Positions 24,368 through 33,102 of a stretch of 64,000 bases of DNA are shown one piece after another; position 1 is the first letter of the stretch; every line of letters begins with the position of its first letter. The stretch lies in NCBI GenBank assembly GCA_963556145.1, contig OY744464.1:5084001-5148000 (forward strand), in the 5' to 3' direction. This DNA is from Hygrocybe punicea (taxonomy: Eukaryota; Basidiomycota; Agaricomycetes; Agaricales; Hygrophoraceae). The translations under genes and the position numbers were made by a program. A model generated the notes under the pieces. It saw only the letters and a list, made by a program, of their open reading frames with translations. It was not told the origin of the DNA and did no database searches.

Positions 24368-24384
24368 TGGAGCCCACCGCGAGG
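24368..24384 (+). other. Element S tRNA primer-binding site
   Basis: TGGAGCCCACCGCGAGG lies two bases after the 5' LTR and is identical to the site in B and TE1. Confidence 0.8.
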
Positions 24385-24543
24385 ACTGTCAAGCTCACTT
24401 CACCTTTCCCTCTTTGCCTTTGCCATTTTTGGCATTTTACACCTCTTTCTGGCAGCAACAGCGCCCCATAGCCAACAGTGTGCCGTATTCGGCAGCATTT
24501 CAAGCACCTCCAGTCTCCCACCAGCTCTTAAGGCCCATTTCTG

Positions 24544-26367
24544 ATGTTTTCGACACCTCCGTATGGTTATTTCGTACCAGTCGCGCCTCCAGGGCTGCAG
24601 CACTCGGCCTTTTGGCCTTTTTGTCACAGCGTCACGGCCACGTCACACGGTGTTCAACATGCCCACCCCTTCGCATTTCCATTTATTTACACTAGTCCTG
24701 CCCCCCACACGCGTTTAAACACCACCAACGGACTCGGAAGACGACCCCCCACAGATCCCGCTCAAAAAACCGCACCCGGAAAGCCCCAGAACGGCCGCAA
24801 CGAACCCGTCCAACATGGAGCGCGTCTCGCGCAGGAAACGAGTAACGGAGACCCGGTAGTCGAAGGAAAGCGCGCGCATTGCAACGGCTGTTGCATGTGC
24901 AGTCCCAGGTACGCCCCTCCTCGCCGTTTCCGCGGTTCCCGTGCAGGAAAATGCGTCCGCGCGCGCCAACGCAACGATAACACGCGTATCGACGCGTCCC
25001 CCCTCGTCTCCGGCTCAAATGGAACCCCGTTTGCACCTACGGACACGCTGTCGTCCCCAGAGACAAACCATGATGCGCCCCTACCGTCTGCGCCCTCGCC
25101 AGCCTCAGGACGACCCGCCCACGCGCCCCAACGCGTCGAAAACACGCGTATCGACACAACCACCTCCGTTTCGCCCTCGTTTCGCCCGCCGTCATCGTCT
25201 ACGCCCTCGCCATCGTCCAAAGAGGCCAGCCGTGACATGCCCCCACCGTTTGAGCCCGTGTCGTCCCCAGGAATCCGCGCTAGCGCCCCGCAGACGCCGT
25301 TTTCAACATCGGCCCCCGTTTCTGCCCCCATTCCACTCCCATTTCGCCTGCCGTCAGCGTCTACGCCCTCTCCGTCGTCCCCGGATGCAAGCCACGACGT
25401 ACACCCGTCGTTTGAACGCGCACCATCCCCAGGAAAACGCCTCCACGCGCGCCCAAGGCCGATTTCCACGCGTCCCGGCGCGTCTGCCTCCGTTTCACCC
25501 CCGTTTCGCCCCGCGTTCGCGTCCACGGCCTCGACGTCGTCCCTAGAGGCGAACCGTTACACGCCCCCGCCGTCTGTCCCCGCGCCATCTCCAGAAAACC
25601 GTGCCGACACTCAATGGACGCCATTTTTGACCTGTCCCAGCGTATCCGCCCTCGTTTCACCCTTGTGTCGCCAGCCGTCCACGTCTCCGCCCTCGCCGTC
25701 GTCCCCAGAGGCCATCCGTGACACGCCCCCGCCGTCTGAGCCCCCGCCGTCCCCAGAAACCCGCGCCAGCCCCAAACATACCTTGTTTTTGACCAATTCC
25801 GCCACATCCGCCCCCGTTCCGCTCTTGTTTCGACCCCCGGCAGCCACGTACCACCGCCAGGACCCCCATATCACCCTCCATGACGCCGTACAAGCCGCCC
25901 CCGCCATGTTCAAGCCCCCAATGGACCCACGGACTAGCCCCTACGCCCACGTTCACACCCCCACACCTCTGTACGGCCCCCTCCCGTCCCAAACGAGTCC
26001 GGCCCTGTCCCTCTTCGATGCCCCCAACACACCATGTCACCCGCTACCCCAGTCATCCCTGCATGCCCACAATCCACCCCATGGAGCCTCGCAGGCCCAT
26101 TCAGTAGCCCATACCACGACCCTGCGCTCGACCCCGTCCTGCTATGCCCATGCACTGCCGCTCCATGACTTTGTACCCACTACACCCTTGTCAGGCACAC
26201 TACCAACGTCCACGTTTGCCACTGACGACATACCTGCTGCGACATTGCTTGCGCTCAAGTCAGCATTGTTATCCCTTAAGGCCCTCAAGGTTCTGGAGCA
26301 AAAGTTGGTAAAGTTGGTGGATCGGTTGGAGAAGTTGGAAGACTTTGTGTTGGAAGATTCATGTTGA
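24544..26367 (+). CDS. Element S open frame: Pro/Ser-rich repeat protein with a C-terminal coiled coil (607 aa)
   Basis: A single long frame fills most of the element. The N-terminal part is aromatic and Pro-rich. About residues 165-440 consist of roughly five degenerate repeats of 54 residues, each with an SPSSPEA start, a DTPPPSEP-like centre and an FRPPSA-like end. At the DNA level this is a 162-bp tandem array at about 25045-25860. The last 45 residues form a Leu-rich amphipathic helix with heptad spacing (LLALKSALLSLKALKVLEQK). I do not recognise a family. A Gag-like structural role is possible, but no zinc knuckle or protease is visible. The uninterrupted length argues for coding constraint or recent origin. 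Confidence 0.6.
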   Translation: MFSTPPYGYFVPVAPPGLQHSAFWPFCHSVTATSHGVQHAHPFAFPFIYTSPAPHTRLNTTNGLGRRPPTDPAQKTAPGKPQNGRNEPVQHGARLAQETSNGDPVVEGKRAHCNGCCMCSPRYAPPRRFRGSRAGKCVRARQRNDNTRIDASPLVSGSNGTPFAPTDTLSSPETNHDAPLPSAPSPASGRPAHAPQRVENTRIDTTTSVSPSFRPPSSSTPSPSSKEASRDMPPPFEPVSSPGIRASAPQTPFSTSAPVSAPIPLPFRLPSASTPSPSSPDASHDVHPSFERAPSPGKRLHARPRPISTRPGASASVSPPFRPAFASTASTSSLEANRYTPPPSVPAPSPENRADTQWTPFLTCPSVSALVSPLCRQPSTSPPSPSSPEAIRDTPPPSEPPPSPETRASPKHTLFLTNSATSAPVPLLFRPPAATYHRQDPHITLHDAVQAAPAMFKPPMDPRTSPYAHVHTPTPLYGPLPSQTSPALSLFDAPNTPCHPLPQSSLHAHNPPHGASQAHSVAHTTTLRSTPSCYAHALPLHDFVPTTPLSGTLPTSTFATDDIPAATLLALKSALLSLKALKVLEQKLVKLVDRLEKLEDFVLEDSC

Positions 26368-26513
26368 GTTGATTGGATTTTTGTTTTTGTTTTTGTTTTG
26401 TTTGTTTTGTTTTCAGTATTGTCCCTTCCCTCCTCACTTTTTTTTTCCATCTGTTCCTTCATTCCTTGCCTTGTGTGAGACTGAGGACAGTCTCTATTTG
26501 TGTCCCTAGTGGA

Positions 26514-26751
26514 TGTAGAGATTGATATCTCTCTGTGTGCGTATTCTCTTATTTTCTATTGTTACAGTTCTTATCTTCTTTACAATTTCACTTCACCATT
26601 TCTTTACCACATTCCATTTATAGATACTATACAGTACCTATATAGTGGCTTGTGTACATAGTTACAAACAAGTTGAGTTTTGGGTTTTGACCCCAGGGAC
26701 AACGATCTTGCACACCCCGAATCTGTGCCTACCCAGGCCGCGTTCACCACA
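26514..26751 (+). repeat. Element S 3' LTR
   Basis: This 238-bp LTR ends TTCACCACA and is followed by CCGA. The U3/R-like 160 bp are identical to the 5' copy; the rest differs. Confidence 0.85.
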
Positions 26752-26884
26752 CCGATAACAAATATTTGACGAGTTCGAGGTTGGTCTCCATGTAACGTTT
26801 TTGAAGCGAATCAAGCATAATTTGCCATTTTGTAACACGAAGTCGAGGAGGACGCGGAGGACGTGAATTTGGGAGTTGAGGCAT
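26752..26884 (-). pseudogene. Harbinger transposase, N-terminal segment
   Basis: The start codon is probably the ATG at 26884-26882. The frame begins MPQLPNSRPPRPPRLRVTKW, then KRYMETNLELVKYLL. It runs into CCGA and the S LTR at 26752/26751 and resumes at 13933. It places the 5' end of the transposase gene about 85 bp from the right inverted repeat. Confidence 0.78.
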
Positions 26885-26968
26885 TTTGTCGTACTCGAGC
26901 CATGCAAGTTGGTGATAAAACGTGAATACAACAAGTCGTATTCTATGTTTTCTAACCTATTACATTCA

Positions 26969-27051
26969 AACTCAGAGGGTATGCTGGGCTTTTGCCGGCT
27001 GTTCAACATAGACCCTGACAGCGTGTCCCACCGCATGATTTGAAGGCGCCT
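26969..27051 (-). repeat. Right terminal inverted repeat of the Harbinger element
   Basis: This 83-bp reverse-complement copy of 673-755 is followed by AAT (27052-27054). Confidence 0.88.
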
Positions 27052-27059
27052 AATATCTT

Positions 27060-27440
27060 GCTGTAGCATTTTGACAGATTTGCAGCAAGATACATATTAA
27101 TGACAGGCAATGGCACATTCATGGCCCAATCTCAGCAGCATAACATGTCACAGGTAGTGTGTGGGCCAGCATTTATAATATAATATCTTTTATTAGCATT
27201 TTGACAGATTTACAGCAATATATATATTGTAATGGCACAACGGGGAAGGAGCTCGTGATGAGGGACTTAAGAAAAAAATTTATGTGAGCATGCAAACACA
27301 ACCAATCTCGGCGTTTGCCGCGAGAATAGATGGCATATTTTTTACTTAGACGAAATATTAATGGAGCTCCCAAATAAATTTAGGACTCGGATATCTTGTA
27401 GCATTTTCAGATCAGATGAGTCTCAGCAATGTAAAGTGTC
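27060..27440. repeat. Short degenerate direct repeats, no gene seen
   Basis: A motif resembling TAGCATTTTGACAGATTT followed by CAGCAA and an AT-rich stretch occurs near 27063 and 27196, and a weaker version near 27400. I see no coding region between the Harbinger end and 27732. Confidence 0.4.
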
Positions 27441-27732
27441 AGGCCATTTCTAAGAAACCCGGAGAAGTAGTTGCTTTGAAGCACCCTTCCTAATAAACAG
27501 TCTCAGGATGAACTAAGCGGGGGATGGAACTAGACCATGTACCCTGTTATCTGAACCACTGTACGTGTTGCGGTGGTGGGGGCAATGAGAAAGAATGATG
27601 CACAGCAACTAAGCAAGCCGTTTTAGTTCTCTGACTTCACCATTTATCCTGCCTCTCTCACCCATCTCTACTTGCACGACCACTCCCACTTCTAAATTGC
27701 TTCCTTGCCTCCCATCATTACCGTGTGACAGA

Positions 27733-28106
27733 ATGCCGAAAGTTAAACCCAACGTGAGTCTGATTTGTTATACTAGTATACCTATTCAATCATCCTAGTC
27801 GTTACAACCTGCCCGACGTGCAGCCACCCCCGACGCCGCAAACGGTCAGTTCCAGGTACGTGATCGAGCTGATCGGACACGCGGTGTACTGATGTCGACT
27901 ATGGCAGACGGGGGACTCCATCAGAGTTCGTTACGGCAATGAATGGCTTTCGGGGACATACTTGAAGCCTCTGAAATGGGTCAGTTTTTTTTGTGATACC
28001 TCATTCTGATGCTCACCGCTGTCAGGGCAATCACCGTGTTGAACTTCAGGTGGAGACTTTAGGTGATATCACGGTTGACGTTTCACGCTATGATGTGAAG
28101 AAGTAG
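27733..28106 (+). CDS. Small four-exon gene, 76-aa protein
   Basis: The exons are 27733-27753, 27799-27855, 27908-27979 and 28026-28106. The introns are 45-52 nt with GT-AG ends, and all exons are in phase 0. The protein begins MPKVKPNSLQPARRA. Its C-terminal 50 residues (GDSIRVRYGNEWLSGTYLKP, then an alternating strand pattern) resemble a small beta-barrel of the Tudor/SH3 type, but I would not assign a family. The consistent intron phases and short sizes make a real gene likely. It is not part of the Harbinger or Plavaka coding regions as far as I can see. Confidence 0.6.
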
Positions 28107-29424
28107 TGGTTATTTGAGTGTAAATACAATATCAAGACAATTTATTAACTGGATGGACAGCTGCATGAGGCCTTTTCGTCCGGTGCTGTCCAAGTCATGA
28201 AGGTTGGATGACAGTGTTCGGGGTTTTATGGGGTGTGGAGTTGCAGAAACGCAACGTATTACCAGCTGGTGGGGTTCGGGGTCCAATTATCACCAAAGTT
28301 GCCAGCAGGAGGGGCAACCGCAGTTGAAATGATGTTCACATCAGAGACACACGCACCCCAATAAATCTCATTAATGATCACTAAATTGGCCAGAGGAACA
28401 AACCGACCATTTATATCTAAGATTAATTCGTTGCAGTCGGAGTCGCGGCTTCGACCAATCAAGCGACTGAGTCCTCCACATCCCAAGAAACCTGGCGAAC
28501 AATGCATTCAGGCGTGACAGCCTGTGTCGCTCCATCAATCTGGTATCCCCTGTTTAAAAATAAATATTTTTATCACAGAAGCTATACAGGCACCCGAGGA
28601 CTACATATCTCAATTGCGTAGACACAATTCCCAATTGATGTCTCACTGCAATGTCCCAAGAAAATTCACCAAGTCAGCAGTGAGGCAAAGATTTCAAGAA
28701 TCCCAATACTTGAGAAACCAGGTTTAGAATCATGAGGACGAGCAGATGGAGAAACAAAAATAATGGAGCCAACAGACTTATAATTGGGTGAGAATCGGCT
28801 CTCCTAAGTTTTCAGGTGCAGCATGCCGCAAAACCATGAGTATTCAGCTGATCCTGGCACTTGCCAGACTTTGACCATGCAGAAACAGGTCGCAGAGTCT
28901 ACTCTTGAAATGGGACGTCATGGTACGAGAGGACATGTCAGTGTGAAAGGTTGGTGGACGGGGGTTGATCCCGGCGAAAAGCTTCTTTTTTCTCATTTCC
29001 TTCTGTTGCCCGGAAGTTGTCTGCCAATCAGAATCATAAACTTTTTGTCCGTCGACCCTCCACCGAGTGTCCCATCATCTGTACCAGAAGAATCTCTGAC
29101 ACGCAACTCTGTCTATGGCACGTTATCGTTCGCGGCCGGTGATCGAGGGTTTATTTGCATATCAAAGCAATGACAACCCCAGATATCAAGGTTCAATCCT
29201 AGACTTCATCGTGCTGACAAAAAAGTACACTACAATAGTGACAACCTTATGGAAAAACAGCAGTAACGAGGCCGTCGTAGATGACAGGCAGTCAGCAGGT
29301 GCAGGAAAATGGCGAGAGACTTATATTGAGAGGCAACGGAATTGAAGACGTCAAGTAAGCAGTTTTTAAGAGTGAATAAAATAAAGCAAAGAAATAAAAA
29401 AACATACCCCATCAGTTTTGACCA
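28107..29424. other. Unassigned stretch between the small gene and the Plavaka gene
   Basis: Only short open frames are present, for example 28259-28507 on the minus strand and 28823-29173 on the plus strand. None has a recognisable motif. The stretch may contain the 3' terminal part of the Plavaka element, but I could not locate an inverted repeat. Confidence 0.35.
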
Positions 29425-30175
29425 GATCAATCATACACTTCATAGCTTTGGAAGTCGCCGTACATCTCGTCAAATGCCAAAGCATCCACATCATCGTAAG
29501 CTTCCTCGATGCCCTCAGAACCACTGCTGTCCCAGTCGGACTGGAAGTCAACGCCTCTTTCATCATCTGAGCTGACATTGTGCTCCTTGTGGGGTATATC
29601 TTCTTCCTGGCATTGGTCAACCTCATCATCTGCAGAGTCATCGTTCGTAACTTCCACTATGTTGCTCATGAAAGGCGGATTGACTCCGCTTCCGTCTTGT
29701 GGTTCCAATGGCTGCTGAGCGTAAACATGACCCACTGCAAAGCCCCAGTGGTAGCACATCATCATATCTCGGTCAACAAAGCTGGGGGGGGATAAGACTT
29801 TGTTGTTTTGTTTGACGACTACTCACCAGCCCACATAGTATTGACGCCAGTCCTGGGAATTCCAAGCACACTCTGAGATCCCCTTGCCATTCGTATGTTG
29901 TCTTCCTTTTGCAAAGCGGGGCATCAAGTGAGCACCACGCAATACGTTGGCAGGATCAACAAACCCAAAAGCATCCGGATGATTTACGGGTAGAAGTTGT
30001 AAGCAATCAAGTTGCTGTCTGACCCAGCTTCTCTGTACTGGCTCGTCGATCGTGTTTGCGAACCACCGGACCCATAGAAACTCCATTCGTTGAGGCTGAA
30101 AATTCGACACACCGGATCCAATATATATAACATTCACGTGGTAGATTCCAAGGACACGAGCATACGTGTACTGAT

Positions 30176-31566
30176 TAGTGATGCCGAAGTTCGGTTCGGA
30201 ACCGATCTGAACCCGGTTTGAACCGTGAACCGAACCGCTGGTTAAGTTTGCGGTTCTGGCACTGACATGCGGTTCAAATCACGAACCGTAATGTATAGTT
30301 ACCTACGTAGATACTCATTTACTTAATTTTTCACATTTTTTTCTATGCAGTCGCGTGAACTTAGGTCATGTGACCTTAAACATACTCGCGCGCAACTTCA
30401 AGTTCGACTCAACACTAACGTTACTCAACAACCACGGTGAGTAATGACTTTATTTCATATTTTACTGACATTTTTTTACATAGAACAGCCCCACAGGGCC
30501 CACCTTGACCACATAAATAAGGTGCCCGCGGTCGACTTCACCCAACAACCTCCCTCGCGTTCCAACGCGAGTCGGAGTGAATCGATGGCAGCAGCGGCAG
30601 CAGCAGCAACGGCAGTGGCAACACCACCAATGCCACCACCCCGACGACGACAACAGCGACGACAACGACGACGGCCAAATGATCCCCAGTGACAGCAACC
30701 GCAACAGCAGCAGCAGCAGCAGCAACAGCAACGCCGGCAGCAGCAGCAGAGCAACACCGGCGGCAGCAGCAACCTGCCGCCTCAAACGCGGATGATCGCA
30801 ACCACTGCCGCCTACAACATCAACACCAACACGACGACAACGACAACGACAACGACAGGGAAGTTGAAGGCTGGTAGGGTGGTGCGCCCACCTACCAGCC
30901 CAGGTATGTACACTAGCTTTAACCCGTCGACAACTTGCTAACCACACACCTCGCAAACCCGGGCTGACGCGTCAACAGACGCGCAGACGTCATTTGCAAG
31001 GAATTCGGCATGGCAACGATGAAGAAGGATGCGGAAAGGGCCAACAATGGCAACAACCACGCACAAAAAAAATGCAGAAAGCGAGAGAACTGGCCGTGGA
31101 AAGCGAGAGAACTGGCCGCAGAAAGCGAGAGAACTGGCCAGGAGAGTGGTGCACCCACCCCGGTCGCCAGGTAAGTCTTTTTTCATTTGCTGTCGAATTT
31201 TCCCCACCACCACAGACAGGCATGGTCCATGCCTTCGACCATCCCGCCTCCATCCACCCGCCAATGCACCGTACCGGGCCCGAAGATGCCCCAGCCTGAA
31301 GCTACAACCACCCCACCTCCCATCCCACCTCCTGCTTCCCTCGTGAAACCCAGCGCCACATCAATTGATGTGTGCCTGGTCTTCACGAGGAGATTTGGAG
31401 GTTGGTTCGCGGTTCGAACCGTGTTCGAATGCAGACCAAACACGTTGAAACCGTTCGACATGGTTCCGGTTCCGGTTTGGCATTTGGCTGAACCAAACCA
31501 ACAGTTTCGGTTCCGGTTTTCCAAAAAAGTCGAAAAACCGGACTGAACCGAACTTCGGCAACACTA
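30176..31566. mobile_element. hAT-like miniature element 1
   Basis: This 1,391-bp element has ends TAGTGATGCCGAAGTTCGG and, inverted, TAGTGTTGCCGAAGTTCGG. It is flanked by a perfect 8-bp duplication, GTACTGAT (30168-30175 and 31567-31574), as in hAT elements. It has no transposase frame. Subterminal regions are rich in repeated GAACCG-like motifs in both orientations. The centre (about 30580-30790) is a run of CAG and related triplets. It interrupts the Plavaka gene, whose frame is restored across the target site. A related copy lies at 55135-56313. Confidence 0.85.
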
Positions 31567-32296
31567 GTACTGATGATTGGGGGTGTCGGCATCTTCGGCA
31601 GAGAGCAATATTATGTCTATGATCTGTGTTGGGGTTGATGGTATCTTGAGCACGCCCTACGTCGTATGTGGTGTAATTGAGCCTCATGATGTTGTGCTTA
31701 TACATGTAATCGTTTTTGAAGAAAAGTCTGTCAAGATCTGTGGTGGAATTGGTCTCAGAGACATTTCCGAGGCCAGTAGATGACGATGGATCAAGATCTG
31801 CCTGTGCAGCTTTGATGCGCAATAATAAATGTTTCTTGAGCTTCATCCAGAAGTCCTGCTGGATGGTTGGTACATGATTATTCTATTTGAATGGGACGAG
31901 CCTACCGATACAGCCGGATCGCCGTCGTGTGATTGTAAAAATAAACCAAAATGCTGCGGACAATTTTCTGCAATACCAATGTGGTGGTGGGCCTCAGGAT
32001 TGTTCGAGACATGTTCACTTCCCACGATAGGGGATGACGCCTCAACCATCTTCCCTCGAATAAGTCTGATCTGCGCTTGTCGACGCTCAATTTGAGTTAA
32101 TTGCCTCACAAAGTTTTTTTTGCTTGTCCTCTTGAATCTCCCTTTGGAATTTCAGTGCTCCAGCTCACCCTGCGGTTAAAATGACAGTTGGCATTTTATA
32201 GCACTTGCAATCGGTGGATAACTCACAATTGCTGATGTAAAGGAATCACTAGTACCAAGATGCTGTATTGTTACGTTTCCAACTCCGCTTCCAACC

Positions 32297-32856
32297 TGTT
32301 ACCTTTTACCCCGATCTAACCCCCGTTTCTGACCCCGACTCTGACACCACGTCACAAAACAACGTCATAGCTTGGGTCCAAAACATCATCGACGACAATC
32401 AACGACGATATCCAAATCCACATGACTATCCTCATCATCCGATTGCCGCCGATACATCATACACGTTGGTACAAGCCCTTAATAATACCGCGGAGCACAA
32501 TCACCGAATCAGCTGTCTGCTGACACCGGACATGCAACATAGCCGATGGCCACCACGTTGGTACCCTAAAACGCACAGACCACGAAGCATACGAAGACGC
32601 CGTTCATCTCGGAGCTTATCCTCGACGCAGCCACGTATGACGAAGAAGCCAGCCCTGAAGTCGTTCGATAGTATTTAGTCACGGACAATTATAGTCAGTA
32701 ACCTTAAGTTTAGTCTAGTTACTCTTCCCCCGATTGCTATCAGACACCCAGACCCCTCCCTCTTCCTACATTTGTTTGTATCCACTCTTCGCTTTATATC
32801 ATCCTCGTTTGGTTCTTTGTTGCCGGAGTCCGCTATAAGAACAGCGATCCGTAACA
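32297..32856 (+). repeat. Chromovirus 5' LTR
   Basis: This 560-bp LTR differs from 38866-39425 at two positions by eye (CATCGAC/CATCAAC and AACATAG/AACGTAG), both CG versus CA. The probable RNA start (R) is near 32706. Confidence 0.93.
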
Positions 32857-32858
32857 TA

Positions 32859-32869
32859 AGACTAAACTT
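32859..32869 (+). other. Chromovirus self-primer binding site
   Basis: AGACTAAACTT, two bases after the 5' LTR, is complementary over 11 nt to AAGTTTAGTCT at 32706-32716 within the LTR. There is no TGG tRNA-type site here. This is the arrangement of Tf1/sushi-type self-priming elements. Confidence 0.7.
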
Positions 32870-33102
32870 TCTTTACTCCCTCGACATCGAATCAAAACAA
32901 CCTGGAACCTCGACGATACCGAACCCCAAATTGGGAACACGACGACGAATATCATCTTGCACCCGAAACGTCAGATTCCTCTGACGACAACTTCGACCAC
33001 TACGCCGCAGAACAGACCACCTTCCGACCCCCGTCTTTCCCCCCGCCATCATTTTCTGCTTCAACACTTGCTCTTCACCATCAAACACACACACGTAACA
33101 GA

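Larger units (their letters stand above)
13934..26751. mobile_element. Composite insertion of Gypsy element B and small LTR element S
   Basis: The whole 12,818-bp segment is flanked by a perfect 4-bp duplication, CCGA (13930-13933 and 26752-26755). The Harbinger transposase frame is restored when it is removed. The left end is the 5' LTR end of B. The right end is the 3' LTR end of S. Inside, B is split in pol. The left half ends in TCGT (18498-18501) and meets the outer end of B's own 3' LTR, which is inverted. The inverted right half ends in ACGA (24125-24128, the complement of TCGT) and meets the 5' LTR end of S. Joining the two pol halves through one TCGT restores the reading frame. See the findings for the mechanism proposed. 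Confidence 0.85.
24129..26751 (+). mobile_element. Element S: small LTR element without pol
   Basis: This 2,623-bp element has LTRs of 237 and 238 bp that start TGTAGAG and end CCACA. Its primer-binding site is identical to that of B and TE1, and it has one long Pro/Ser-rich open frame. It has no protease, reverse transcriptase or integrase. It shares with B the first seven LTR bases, the TC spacer before the primer-binding site, and a similar CCCTAG motif before the 3' LTR. This suggests the B family supplies its enzymes. Its right end is flanked by CCGA, which matches the left flank of B, not its own left flank (ACGA). Confidence 0.82.
673..27051 (-). mobile_element. PIF/Harbinger DNA transposon containing two nested LTR-element insertions
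   Basis: The element is bounded by 83-bp terminal inverted repeats that differ at one position and start AGGCGCC. Three bases, AAT, flank each end (670-672 and 27052-27054), as a 3-bp target duplication would. It carries the two genes typical of the superfamily in convergent order: a Myb/SANT-like DNA-binding protein (856-2622, plus strand) and a DDE transposase (minus strand, 26884 down to 2804). Without the nested insertions at 3785-13488 and 13934-26751 it is about 3.85 kb, a normal size for Harbinger. The known preference of the family is a TWA target, so AAT is slightly atypical and the exact end could be off by one base. Confidence 0.87.

Noticed and set aside
24692..26155. Several long open frames antisense to the element S frame
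   Set aside because: High GC and a repeat unit divisible by three keep several frames open; the plus-strand frame has the repeat structure and coiled coil.
670..27054. A TWA (TTA/TAA) target duplication for the Harbinger element
   Set aside because: Shifting the ends to give TAA leaves unequal flanks (TAA/ATA); AAT with AGGCGCC ends is the only exact 3-bp match.
30538..30956. Long Cys/Leu/Ala/Gln-rich open frames on both strands
   Set aside because: They are readings of the triplet-repeat block of the hAT-like element in different frames, not genes.
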